Assembly: GCA_963665085.2 (NCBI GenBank)
Contig: CAXXXS010000001.1
Coordinates: 1,736,001 to 1,800,000 of the forward strand
Source: G963665085 sp963665085
Lineage (GTDB): Bacteria; Bacteroidota; Bacteroidia; Bacteroidales; JAAAOM01
Length of the DNA: 64,000 nucleotides
Direction of reading: 5' to 3'
How positions within the stretch are numbered: the first letter of the stretch is position 1; each line of letters begins with the position of its first letter. A model generated the notes under the pieces. That model searched no databases and was not told where the DNA came from. It saw only the letters and a list, made by a program, of their open reading frames with translations. Positions 9,039-18,140 of this stretch are shown piece by piece. Both the position numbers and the translations under genes were made by a program.

Positions 9039-9601
9039 TGAATAATGACATAATAAAAGCAATAGAAATTCTACAAAGCGGAGGGATTATACTCTATCCA
9101 ACTGATACAATTTGGGGTATAGGTTGCGATGCAACAAATGTATCTGCTGTTGAGAAGATTTACAAATTAAAACAGCGTAGTGATTCAAAAAGTATGTTGG
9201 TATTGGTAGATATGGTATATCGTATTCCTCAGTATATTGATTCAATGCCTGATATAGCTTGGGATTTAACAGAACTTGCAGATAAACCGTTAACAATAAT
9301 TTATCCGAACGCAAAAAATTTAGCTAAAAACTTAATCGCAGAAGACGGAAGTATAGGTATTAGAGTATCATCAGATGAATTCTGTCAAAAGTTAATTCAG
9401 CGATTTAAAAAACCCATTGTGTCTACATCAGCAAATATTAGTGGAGAGCCTTCTCCTTCAAATTTTTCAGAAATATCAGGAAAAATTAAAGAATCTGTTG
9501 ATTATATTGTTGAATACAGACAAAACGACTTTTCTAAGGCTTCTCCGTCTGGAATAATTAAATTAGGTTTACACGGAGAAATACAAATTATTCGTAAGTA
9601 A
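9038..9601 (+). CDS. tsaC: Threonylcarbamoyl-AMP synthase (TsaC/Sua5/YrdC)
   Basis: This enzyme makes threonylcarbamoyl-AMP from threonine, bicarbonate and ATP, the first step of the universal tRNA t6A37 modification. At 187 residues it is the short, YrdC-only form without the Sua5 C-terminal domain. The characteristic blocks are present: GGIILYPTDTIWGIGCDA near residue 15, KIYKLKQRSDSKSM near 42 and PIVSTSANISGEP near 130. Its ATG overlaps the stop of the glycosyltransferase gene, so translation is probably coupled. Confidence 0.93.
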   Translation: MNNDIIKAIEILQSGGIILYPTDTIWGIGCDATNVSAVEKIYKLKQRSDSKSMLVLVDMVYRIPQYIDSMPDIAWDLTELADKPLTIIYPNAKNLAKNLIAEDGSIGIRVSSDEFCQKLIQRFKKPIVSTSANISGEPSPSNFSEISGKIKESVDYIVEYRQNDFSKASPSGIIKLGLHGEIQIIRK

Positions 9602-9727
9602 AATAGCAGGGTTCATATTATTTAAGTTGTTGTATTTCTGCATAATTTTCATTAATTTGTTAGACAATCTGTTACTAACAAGAAAATCTTCATTTAGCAG
9701 GGAATTATACGTTTAAAGAATTTTCAG

Positions 9728-12712
9728 ATGGATAATCAAATGTCAGAAGATATTTTCTCCAGATTCTTTGAAAACAGCTTGGATATACTATGTATCTTAG
9801 ATATCAAAGGGCTTCTTAAAAAATGTAATACGGCATTTGAAAAAGAATTGGGCCATAATTCTTCAGAATTAATAGGATTATCATTTAAGGATTTTGTCAG
9901 AAATGATGACGTTGAAGTTTTTGTTGTAGGATTTAATAAGGCAATAAATAATGAAAAGGTAAAGAATGTTATAATACGCAATCTTCATAAAGATGGATTT
10001 TATAAGAGGTTTGGCTGGAGTTTTTTTAGGGACGGAGAAGAGATATTTGCATCTGCTCATAATGTAAAAATGTCAAAACACGCTGAAGAAGAATTGCTTC
10101 AGTATAAAAAAGAACTTACAGACTCCCCAAAAATATCAAATTTAGGGAGTTGGGAATATTTAATAGATAAAAATAAATTAATCTGGAATGAACAGACATT
10201 TAAAATTTACGGATTAGAATATAATTCAATAGAACCTAATTTTGATATTTCTTTTAAATTGATTCATCCTGATGACCGGGATTTTGTTGAGGAACAATAT
10301 CGCAAAACGATTCAAACAGGTATTTTTAATAATTATGAATATAGAATAATTCACTCAGATAACTCAATACACAATATTCGAATTCAAGGTGAAGTAGAAT
10401 ATAAGAATAATAAGGCGTATCGGACATACGGTATAATTCAGGATATTACAGGGCAAAAAAGAGATGAAGAAAGATTGAAGGTATTTAAAAGTTCTGTAGA
10501 TTTATCCAATAACGCTGTATTTTGGATCAATAAAGATGCAGGTATAGAATATGTTAATCAACAGGCATATAAATCTTTAGGATATACATATGAAGAATTA
10601 ATATCTTTAAAGGTTTTTGATATTTATCCTTCTTATCTAAAGGAAATGTGGGATGAGTTTTGGGAAGAATCTTCAAAGCAGGAAGAAGGAATTATTGGAT
10701 ACCGTTTCGAAACTATACATAAGCGAAAGAATGGTGGTATTTTTCCTGTGGAGATAGAATTAAGTCACCTATGGGTAGGTAAAAAAGAACTTCAGGTTCT
10801 ATATGCTAGAGATATTTCCGAGAGGAAAAAGAGCGAAGAAATTTTAAAGATGTTCAAGAAATCAGTTGACTTATCTAATGATGCAGTTTATTGGTTAAAT
10901 AAAGATGCCGGTTTTGAATATATAAACGAGAAAGCTTATAATCTTCTGGGTTATACAAAAGAAGAAATGATGGCTCTTACAATTTTTGATATAGATCCTA
11001 TATACACGAGGGAAACATGGGAGCAATTATTAAAAGAGTTTCATGCTCATCGTAACGAAGGAGTTTATTGGGCACAATTTGAGACCTGGCAAAAACGAAA
11101 GGATGGAACAATTTTTCCAGTAGAAGTTGTATCTAGTCAATTAATGCTTGATGGGAAGGAATTTCATGTAGCACATGTCAGGGATATAACTGAACGAAAG
11201 CAGAATGAGGAATATCTAAGGATGTTTAAAACATCAATTGACTTTGCAGATGATTCGGTGTTCTGGATTAATAAAGAGGGCAATTTTGATTATGTTAATG
11301 AAAAAGCCTGGAAGTCGTTGGGATATACAAAGGAAGAATTAATGAAAATGAAGATTGCGGATATAGATCCTTCTGCAAGTAAAGAGATGTGGGAAAATCG
11401 TTGGGAAAGTTTTCAAGCTAATAAGAAAGATGGCAATGCAAGTTTACGAATAGAGACATCACATATACGAAAAGATGGCTCCATCTTCCCCGTAGAAGTG
11501 CTTTCAAATCATCATTGGCTTGGTAAAAAAGAATTTCATAGTTCGTATTCTCGAGATATTTCAGAACGAAAGGAAAGTGAAGAGACACTTTTAAAGAATC
11601 AAAAGTTACTTGCCGAGACACAGCGAATAGCAAATATAGGTAGTTGGGAGTTGGATTTGGCAACTGAGAATTTAATCTGGAGTGAACAGACACATAAAAT
11701 TTTTGGTGTGCCTGATTATGATATTCCTAAAAAACTAGATTTTTTCTTTAGGTTTGTTCATAAAGACGATTTGGCACGAATGAAAAAGGTTTTTCGTAAA
11801 TCATTAGAATTAAATGAATTTATTAACTCTGAATTTCGTGTTGTAAGAACAGATAAAAAGATTATTAATGTACTTATTGAAGGTGAATTTACTTTTGATA
11901 AGGATAAAAGGCCAAAACAAATGCTGGGGTCAGTTCAGGATATAACCCTTCAGAAATTGGCTGAATTAGAGATTAGGAAATTAAACACTGAACTTGAAGC
12001 CAGGGTAGTTGAACGAACAGCGCAATTACATAAAGCAAATAAAGAACTTGAGGCTTTTGCTTATAGCGTATCACATGATTTGAGGGCGCCGTTAAGGCAC
12101 ATTGATGGATTTTTGCGGTTATTGTATTCAAGTATTGATGAGCCTGCTGAAAAGACAGCGGGCCATTATAAAAAAATATTGTCTGCTTCTACTCGAATGT
12201 CGGAGATGATAGATGGGTTATTAAAATTTTCCAGATTTGGCAGGGCTAGTTTAGTATTAAAATCAGTAAATCTATCGCAAATAATTAATGATTTGGTAGA
12301 ACAATTAAAACCCGATTATGCAGAAAGGGATATTATCTGGGATATAAAAGATTTACCTGTTGTTGAGGGAGATGTTGTCTTATTAAGAAGTGCATTTGAA
12401 AATTTATTGTCAAATGCAATAAAATACACATCAAAAAAGGAACAAGCTATAATTGAAGTTGGTCAGGAGACTAAACAATCAGATATAGCTTGTGTTTATG
12501 TAAAAGATAATGGAGCAGGTTTTGATATGGCCTACAGAGAAAAGCTATTTGGGGTATTTCAAAGATTACATGCAGAAAGTGAATTTACTGGGATTGGAAT
12601 AGGCCTTGCAAATGTTAGGCAGATTGTTTCTAAACACAATGGAACAATTGATGCTGTTTCAGAAATAAACAAAGGAGCAACTTTTTATATAACATTGCCA
12701 TTATTAAAATAA
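9728..12712 (+). CDS. Six-PAS-domain sensor histidine kinase
   Basis: A 994-residue soluble histidine kinase with no transmembrane segment. PAS domains lie at about 7-120, 135-245, 255-370, 378-490, 500-612 and 640-745. The second and last are of the PAS_3 type (NLGSWEY.. and NIGSWELD..). A coiled coil (about 745-780) leads to the HisKA box FAYSVSHDLRAPLRHIDGF with phospho-acceptor His783. The ATPase domain shows NLLSNAIKYTS, DNGAGFD and GIGIGLANV. Domains 3-5 are tandem duplicates with a period of about 122 residues. The response regulator starts five bases after the stop, so the two form one system. The ligand or cue is unknown. Confidence 0.92.
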   Translation: MDNQMSEDIFSRFFENSLDILCILDIKGLLKKCNTAFEKELGHNSSELIGLSFKDFVRNDDVEVFVVGFNKAINNEKVKNVIIRNLHKDGFYKRFGWSFFRDGEEIFASAHNVKMSKHAEEELLQYKKELTDSPKISNLGSWEYLIDKNKLIWNEQTFKIYGLEYNSIEPNFDISFKLIHPDDRDFVEEQYRKTIQTGIFNNYEYRIIHSDNSIHNIRIQGEVEYKNNKAYRTYGIIQDITGQKRDEERLKVFKSSVDLSNNAVFWINKDAGIEYVNQQAYKSLGYTYEELISLKVFDIYPSYLKEMWDEFWEESSKQEEGIIGYRFETIHKRKNGGIFPVEIELSHLWVGKKELQVLYARDISERKKSEEILKMFKKSVDLSNDAVYWLNKDAGFEYINEKAYNLLGYTKEEMMALTIFDIDPIYTRETWEQLLKEFHAHRNEGVYWAQFETWQKRKDGTIFPVEVVSSQLMLDGKEFHVAHVRDITERKQNEEYLRMFKTSIDFADDSVFWINKEGNFDYVNEKAWKSLGYTKEELMKMKIADIDPSASKEMWENRWESFQANKKDGNASLRIETSHIRKDGSIFPVEVLSNHHWLGKKEFHSSYSRDISERKESEETLLKNQKLLAETQRIANIGSWELDLATENLIWSEQTHKIFGVPDYDIPKKLDFFFRFVHKDDLARMKKVFRKSLELNEFINSEFRVVRTDKKIINVLIEGEFTFDKDKRPKQMLGSVQDITLQKLAELEIRKLNTELEARVVERTAQLHKANKELEAFAYSVSHDLRAPLRHIDGFLRLLYSSIDEPAEKTAGHYKKILSASTRMSEMIDGLLKFSRFGRASLVLKSVNLSQIINDLVEQLKPDYAERDIIWDIKDLPVVEGDVVLLRSAFENLLSNAIKYTSKKEQAIIEVGQETKQSDIACVYVKDNGAGFDMAYREKLFGVFQRLHAESEFTGIGIGLANVRQIVSKHNGTIDAVSEINKGATFYITLPLLK

Positions 12713-12717
12713 ACAAA

Positions 12718-13158
12718 ATGAAACAACTAGACAGAATTCTTTATGCAGAAGATAATGAAAATGATGTTGAATTAACCCTGGCCGCATTTCAGGAAAGCAA
12801 TCTTGCAAATCCGATTGATGTTGTAAAAGATGGAGCAGAAGTTCTAGATTATCTTTTTTACAGGGGTAAATATAAAGATCGGGAAAGGTTACTTCCTGCA
12901 TTTATCTTACTGGATTTAAAAATGCCAAAGCTTGATGGTATACAGGTCCTAAAAGAGATCCGGAAATCCGAAGAACACAAAAATATTCCTGTTGTTATTT
13001 TAACATCTTCTAAGATGGAATCCGATATTGTAAGAAGTTATGAGTTAGGTGTAAACAGCTATGTCGTAAAACCTATTGATTTCACAGAATTTGTTAAGAT
13101 AATCAAAAGTATAGGATATTTTTGGGCTATTATTAATACCTCTCCAGTAATTTTATAA
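12718..13158 (+). CDS. Single-domain (Rcp-like) response regulator
   Basis: A 146-residue CheY-like receiver without output domain, of the Rcp1 type that partners bacteriophytochrome-like and multi-PAS kinases. The acidic pocket is E11/D12, the phospho-acceptor Asp66 in ILLDLKMPKLDG, then VVILTSS and the conserved Lys in YVVKPIDF. The insertion YLFYRGKYKDRERLLP after helix 2 is typical of the Rcp group. It lies immediately after the PAS kinase. With no DNA-binding domain it probably acts by protein contact or phosphorelay. Confidence 0.9.
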   Translation: MKQLDRILYAEDNENDVELTLAAFQESNLANPIDVVKDGAEVLDYLFYRGKYKDRERLLPAFILLDLKMPKLDGIQVLKEIRKSEEHKNIPVVILTSSKMESDIVRSYELGVNSYVVKPIDFTEFVKIIKSIGYFWAIINTSPVIL

Positions 13159-13250
13159 AAATTTTTAGTCTCATGAGTTGATCCTTTAGTCTGCTAGAAT
13201 TCTTATCCTGTTTATGTATTCAAAAAACAGAGTGTTATATTTCTAATAAA

Positions 13251-13285
13251 TGCATCATCATTTGAAAATGAAAATTGATGATGCA
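13251..13285. terminator. Bidirectional terminator-like hairpin
   Basis: Perfect 10-bp arms TGCATCATCA (13251-13260) and TGATGATGCA (13276-13285) sit between the convergent response regulator and pepT. The downstream T-tracts are short on both strands. Confidence 0.5.
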
Positions 13286-13338
13286 ATATTTTAACAGGCC
13301 TTATAAAATTTTAGAACGATATATAATAATCTATCCTA

Positions 13339-14556
13339 TCATTCATTCATTTCCACTATATTCAAAATAACCTCAACGGCTTTTTGTATTGACTCCAGGG
13401 GAACGAATTCGTATTTGCCATGGAAATTATGACCGCCTGCAAAAATGTTTGGACAAGGAAGTCCCATGTATGACAAGCGAGAACCATCAGTACCGCCACG
13501 TATTGGTTTAATTATCGGGTTAACATCAGCTTTTTCAAAAGCTTTTTTGGCAAGTTCGATGATATGATAAACAGGTTCTACTTTCTCGCGCATGTTGTAG
13601 TACTGATCTTTTAAATCAAGCTGAAAGCGTTCGTTTCCATATTTTTTGTTCAGAAAGGAAATTGCTTCTATAAATACATTCTTTTTTGCTTCGAATTTTA
13701 CACGATCATGATCACGAATAATGTATTGTACAAAAGATTCCTCAACCGAACCCTGAAAATCGATTAAATGATAAAATCCTTCGTAATGTTCTGTATATTC
13801 CGGACGTTCATTTACAGGTAACATTTGGTTAAGCTCCATGGCCATGAGCATGGCGTTAAGCATTTTATCTTTTGCGGTTCCGGGATGTACATTTCTTCCC
13901 TGGATTTTTACTTTTGCATGGGCAGCATTAAAATTCTCAAATTCTAACTCGCCAATTTCTCCTCCATCCAATGTGTAAGCAAAATCTGCATTGAATTTTT
14001 TCACATCAAATTTATCGGCACCACGACCTATTTCTTCATCAGGAGTAAAACCTATACGTATCTCACCATGTTTAATCTCCGGATGCTGTATAAGGTATTC
14101 CATAGCAGAAACTATCTCGGTAATACCGGCTTTATCATCGGCGCCCAGAAGCGTAGTCCCATCGGTAGTAATTAAAGTTTTTCCTTTATATTTTAATAAT
14201 TCTGGGAATTCTTCAGGAGAAAGCTGAACTTCATTGGTTAAATTGAGTGTGCTTCCGTCATAATCCTTTATAATTTGAGGATTAACATCTTTTCCAGACA
14301 TGTCCGGGCTGGTATCAATGTGTGCAATAAAACCAATTACCGGAACTTTTTTATCAATATTAGACGGTAACGTTGCCATGATGTAGCAGTTGTCATCAAT
14401 GGTGACATCAGCTAAACCTATGGATTTTAATTCTCCTACTAAAAGATTGGCTAAATCCCATTGATTTTCTGTACTGGGACAAGTTTCGGATTCAGGATTA
14501 GATTTTGTGTCTATTTTAACATATTTCAGGAACCGTTCTAATATTTTGTCTGTCAT
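13339..14556 (-). CDS. pepT: Peptidase T (tripeptide aminopeptidase)
   Basis: A cytoplasmic M20B zinc aminopeptidase that removes the N-terminal residue from tripeptides. Its 405 residues match the family length. Zinc ligands and catalytic residues are all visible: His79 and Asp81 (GFIAHIDTSPD), Asp140 (LLGADDKAG), Glu174/Glu175 (TPDEEIGRGADKF), Asp197 (TLDGGEIGELEFE), and the C-terminal His in FAGGHNFHGKYEF. Its start codon overlaps the stop of the DUF6048 gene (ATGA), so it is the last gene of a three-gene operon. Confidence 0.95.
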   Translation of the reverse strand: MTDKILERFLKYVKIDTKSNPESETCPSTENQWDLANLLVGELKSIGLADVTIDDNCYIMATLPSNIDKKVPVIGFIAHIDTSPDMSGKDVNPQIIKDYDGSTLNLTNEVQLSPEEFPELLKYKGKTLITTDGTTLLGADDKAGITEIVSAMEYLIQHPEIKHGEIRIGFTPDEEIGRGADKFDVKKFNADFAYTLDGGEIGELEFENFNAAHAKVKIQGRNVHPGTAKDKMLNAMLMAMELNQMLPVNERPEYTEHYEGFYHLIDFQGSVEESFVQYIIRDHDRVKFEAKKNVFIEAISFLNKKYGNERFQLDLKDQYYNMREKVEPVYHIIELAKKAFEKADVNPIIKPIRGGTDGSRLSYMGLPCPNIFAGGHNFHGKYEFVPLESIQKAVEVILNIVEMNE

Positions 14557-15239
14557 TTTAAATTACTTTTTGTTAAAGGAACATGTAAACTTACAAAATA
14601 GTTAAAGCCAAAAACAGCATTTTTGTCACCTCTTCCAAAACCGGGAATCTCATAGGGTTCCATTTCTCTTCCATGAGAGTTAAATAATAAGAGCTTTCCC
14701 TGGACAGACCAACCCAGGTAAATATGTTTTATTACTTCTACCTTCATGTTAAAAGCCAGCTCTACCCAGGTAGCAAAAAAATTTTCAGGCTGAACAAATC
14801 CGTTCGTATAATTGGGCCAAATGCTGTCGTATGCAATTATTCCTACGTTGTTGGCTTCGTGTTCGTAAAAAGAAGTTCCTAATCTTCCACCAACAGTAAG
14901 AATGTTTTTTCGATCGTCGAACGTGTTATAATCTACTCCGGCTTTAAGAAAAAACCCCTGTTGTTTGTATAAGAAATTATTCTCATCCCTGTTTATCTCT
15001 GTAAATCCAAAACCTCCTGAGAGCAAATATTTCTCACTGATGTAAGCATCTAACTGAAATTCCTCTTCTTTCTTAAATGGCTTAAGGGCGGTTTCCAGAA
15101 AATTACTGATATCGTAACTGAAACGTACTCCATCAAAATACGACTTCTTTTTTTGCTCAGTATTTTGTGCGTTCTCTTGTCCATAAAATGGCATAGAGAA
15201 AAGTAAAAAACAAACTATACTAAAGATATATCTTAACAT
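14553..15239 (-). CDS. DUF6048 exported protein
   Basis: A conserved Bacteroidota protein of the DUF6048 family, probably a small outer-membrane beta-barrel, to judge from its alternating aromatic strands and absence of Cys in the mature part. The start at 15239 is preferred because it gives a clean signal peptide (MLRYIFSIVCFLLFSMPFYG) with only a 20-base overlap with the preceding gene; a start at 15260 would add seven residues. It follows the DUF6452 gene, its usual neighbour in this phylum, and overlaps pepT by four bases. No function is known. Confidence 0.75.
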   Translation of the reverse strand: MLRYIFSIVCFLLFSMPFYGQENAQNTEQKKKSYFDGVRFSYDISNFLETALKPFKKEEEFQLDAYISEKYLLSGGFGFTEINRDENNFLYKQQGFFLKAGVDYNTFDDRKNILTVGGRLGTSFYEHEANNVGIIAYDSIWPNYTNGFVQPENFFATWVELAFNMKVEVIKHIYLGWSVQGKLLLFNSHGREMEPYEIPGFGRGDKNAVFGFNYFVSLHVPLTKSNLK

Positions 15240-15675
15240 TATCTTGTTCACTATCATCAATCGTATTAGAGATTATTTCTATCGAATCAATAAAATTTGT
15301 TGTAAATGATTCGACCTGCAGCGAATCGAAAAACATAGCAAAACCACACTCATGAGAAACAAGAAAAGGATTTCTTTTGTACGAAAACACGACCTGATCG
15401 GAATTGCCTTCTTCGTTGAAATCAAAATAAAACTGGGTAGAATCGTTGTTTAAATCCAACACGAATTCGTAAGTGCTTCCTGTATATTCCAGTTGATAGG
15501 GACTCCCAACACCAGCAACATAAAGTGTATCAAAAACCGTATCGGTAGGTTGGCCTGTACTATCTATTGTATAAAAAGAAACATTCAGGAAAAAATCTGT
15601 TTCTTCGTAACAAGGTTTATCGCTACATCCTATAATAAAAGATAAAAGCCCTAACGCTAATAAAAAATTTTTCAT
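15220..15675 (-). CDS. DUF6452 lipoprotein
   Basis: A 151-residue lipoprotein of the DUF6452 family. The signal MKNFLLALGLLSFIIGC carries the lipobox (Cys17). The mature part is beta-rich and acidic, with two further Cys (DKPCYEET and SHECGFAMFF) that could form a disulfide. It is the first gene of the DUF6452-DUF6048-pepT operon. The DUF6452/DUF6048 pairing is a recurrent neighbourhood in Bacteroidota and suggests joint envelope work, but the role is unknown. Confidence 0.75.
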   Translation of the reverse strand: MKNFLLALGLLSFIIGCSDKPCYEETDFFLNVSFYTIDSTGQPTDTVFDTLYVAGVGSPYQLEYTGSTYEFVLDLNNDSTQFYFDFNEEGNSDQVVFSYKRNPFLVSHECGFAMFFDSLQVESFTTNFIDSIEIISNTIDDSEQDNVKIYL

Positions 15676-15692
15676 TCTTGCTCAATTCACTT

Positions 15693-15741
15693 CAAATATA
15701 AAGCTATTTGTTCGATTCCATAAGATTAACGCTTATTTTTG
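15693..15741. promoter_or_regulatory. Divergent promoters for DUF6452 operon and lplA
   Basis: Two perfect -7 boxes face away from each other within 79 bases: TATATTTG on the minus strand (15700-15693) and TATTTTTG on the plus strand (15734-15741). The -33 elements are weaker. Confidence 0.55.
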
Positions 15742-15754
15742 TGGAACGTTAACA

Positions 15755-16753
15755 ATGAATATTAAACGCCAAATGCTTATAATTCAAAATAATAATTCAA
15801 ATCCTTATTTTAATATTGCTTCTGAAGAATATCTCCTAAAAAATTTTGATGAAGATATTTTCATGCTCTATATCAATAATCCTTCCATAATTGTTGGGAA
15901 ACACCAAAATACTATTGCTGAAGTAAATTTTCCTTATATTCATAAGCATAACATACCGGTTGTTAGAAGATTGTCAGGTGGAGGCACCGTTTTTCATGAT
16001 CCGGGAAATTTGAATTTTGCGTTTTTTCAAAACGGCAGTGAAGGAAACCTTGTAAACTTTAAAAAATTTACGACACCGATTATTGCTGTGTTACAATCGT
16101 TAGGCGTTGACGCCAGGCTGGAAGGGAAAAATGATTTACGTGTTAATGGATTAAAAATCTCCGGAAATGCTGAGCATGTATTTAAGAGAAGAGTGATTCA
16201 TCACGGGACATTGTTATTTAACTCTGAATTGGAACAATTAAGAGAAGCAATAAAAGTTAAACCCGGGAAATATACCGACAAAGCCGTACAATCTATCCGT
16301 AGTAATGTAACGAATATTTATCCTTTTCTCAAGGAAGAATTTAGTACCAGTCAATTTAAAAAAAGCATTGAGGATTTTATAAAAGTTTCAAACAATGATT
16401 GGCAGGAATATTCCTTTTCCCCATATGACTTAATCCAAATTGAAACACTACAAAAAGAAAAATTCAGGACCTGGGAATGGAACTTCGGGTATTCACCCAA
16501 TTATATGTTCCAAAACGAAATAAAAATGAAAGACTGGCTTTTTGAAATCAAACTTTGGATTGAAAAAGGCAAAATTACTGAATACGAAGTTCTATCATCA
16601 GAAGGGAAAAATCCCCAAGAAGATTTTCTAACAAAACTAACAGGAAAATATCATAAACTTGAAAATATTTCTGAACTTTTAAGTAACTATTTCTATCCTG
16701 ATTCCGATATAACTAAGGACTCTTTATTGGAAATGGCATACCAGTTCTTTTAA
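15755..16753 (+). CDS. lplA: Lipoate-protein ligase A
   Basis: Attaches free lipoate, via lipoyl-AMP, to the lipoyl domains of 2-oxoacid dehydrogenases and the glycine cleavage H protein. It is 332 residues long, with the N-terminal BPL_LplA_LipB domain (NPYFNIASEEYLL, then VRRLSGGGTVFHD near 77, KISGNAEHVF near 135 and HHGTLLFN near 150) and the C-terminal accessory domain. The -7 box at 15734-15741 would leave only about 7 nt before the ATG at 15755. The in-frame ATG at 15773 (MLIIQNNN..), which matches the usual family start, may be the true one. Confidence 0.93.
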   Translation: MNIKRQMLIIQNNNSNPYFNIASEEYLLKNFDEDIFMLYINNPSIIVGKHQNTIAEVNFPYIHKHNIPVVRRLSGGGTVFHDPGNLNFAFFQNGSEGNLVNFKKFTTPIIAVLQSLGVDARLEGKNDLRVNGLKISGNAEHVFKRRVIHHGTLLFNSELEQLREAIKVKPGKYTDKAVQSIRSNVTNIYPFLKEEFSTSQFKKSIEDFIKVSNNDWQEYSFSPYDLIQIETLQKEKFRTWEWNFGYSPNYMFQNEIKMKDWLFEIKLWIEKGKITEYEVLSSEGKNPQEDFLTKLTGKYHKLENISELLSNYFYPDSDITKDSLLEMAYQFF

Positions 16754-16790
16754 ATAGCTTGAACTCATAAAAACTTAATAGTAAGGTTAT

Positions 16791-18116
16791 ATGCAATTAT
16801 TAAAAGTGTTATTTTTTAGTTTGGTTATTATTTATTTTTTTCAAATTTCCCAGGCACAGAATACTACAAAATACGAAGGAACCTTAACAACCAATTTTTC
16901 TACTGCAGGAGAAGAAAAATATGATTTTTATACGGATGAAAATTCGGGTAGAAAAATAAAACAAGGTTATTACCGATATACATTAAAATTAAACAGGGGA
17001 TTTTCTAAGTTATACAAAACCATTAATGGTAATTACGAAAAAAATCTAAAAACCGGAGCCTGGAGTTATAAAATAACACTCCGTGATTACCAGGAGAAAG
17101 GAAAAAAGACATATACTACTGCTACGTTAAACTTAACAGCCCGGTATGAAAAGGGATTACCCAATGGAAAGTGGGTTTGCAGCGGGAATTTTAAAGAACG
17201 TAATATCGAATCGCAACAGGATGGTCGGATTAAATGGTCGGATTATTTAAATGTAACAGATGAAAAAATCATTTTGAATTTTGATAACGGAATACTTAAA
17301 GATACATTGGAATGCCAGGTTCCAGGAATGCATGTGTTTGGGATATTAAATGAAAAAGGATTTTTTTCCGGGAAATGGAGTTATACCTTAAGTAACAAAA
17401 TAGAAGTACAGGAATTTAAAAATGGGTTAATGTACAAAAATGAATACCTAAACAGAGCAGACAGCATGGTTCTCAAATCGAATGATAATGCAGCCTATTT
17501 ATTACCAAAACTGGAAGAGATTGAAAAACTAAAAAATACTAATCCAGATAACCTCATGGATATAAATTTTACAACAGACACAACATCGCTCTTATCAAGT
17601 TCTGAGAATATGATTACAAAAGCAATTCAAGATAATATTTTTGATAACCCTTACTTTTTATTTAGATATATAGAAGGCGATGACTATAAAATAAACCAGC
17701 TAAAAGGAGGTTGCCAACAAAAGATTGTCAATCAGGTTTCCAGGAAACAACAAGAAAGTATTGATCAGATTGTCGATCAAAAAGAAAACTTTAAACGAAT
17801 AAACCAGAAGCTTCAGAATAAGGTAAAAGGTAAATTAATCTCAGACAGGAGCGAAGAATTAATGAACCTTATGAATTTCTATGAGCGCACAGCAGAAAAA
17901 TATGTCTGCATGTCTCAAGCACTTTGTTCACAAATTGAGTATGAGAAGTCAGAAAAACATTGCGAAAAGGAATGCAGAAATACAGTCTCTATCCCGGAAG
18001 GTTTACCAACCTTTAGCTCACGAGAGGAAGCGTTGGATTTTTTTGTCAACGATTTAAATGAAAAAAGCAAAATGATGGAAACGTATTACCAGCAAATATC
18101 AGGACTAGTTGATTAA
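16791..18116 (+). CDS. Exported protein with MORN-like segments, unknown function
   Basis: I do not recognise this 441-residue protein. It has a signal peptide (about residues 1-22, ending SQAQ). The first half contains loosely repeated segments of the MORN/YwqK style (GNYEKNLKTGAWSYKI, ARYEKGLPNGKWVCSGNF, NEKGFFSGKWSYTL). The second half is helical and charged, with four Cys in the last 80 residues (YVCMSQALCSQIE, HCEKECRN). It lies 37 bases after lplA and converges with the flavodiiron gene. A periplasmic or surface location is inferred only from the signal peptide. Confidence 0.65.
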   Translation: MQLLKVLFFSLVIIYFFQISQAQNTTKYEGTLTTNFSTAGEEKYDFYTDENSGRKIKQGYYRYTLKLNRGFSKLYKTINGNYEKNLKTGAWSYKITLRDYQEKGKKTYTTATLNLTARYEKGLPNGKWVCSGNFKERNIESQQDGRIKWSDYLNVTDEKIILNFDNGILKDTLECQVPGMHVFGILNEKGFFSGKWSYTLSNKIEVQEFKNGLMYKNEYLNRADSMVLKSNDNAAYLLPKLEEIEKLKNTNPDNLMDINFTTDTTSLLSSSENMITKAIQDNIFDNPYFLFRYIEGDDYKINQLKGGCQQKIVNQVSRKQQESIDQIVDQKENFKRINQKLQNKVKGKLISDRSEELMNLMNFYERTAEKYVCMSQALCSQIEYEKSEKHCEKECRNTVSIPEGLPTFSSREEALDFFVNDLNEKSKMMETYYQQISGLVD

Positions 18117-18140
18117 TTACTTACAATCCGATTCTATAAT

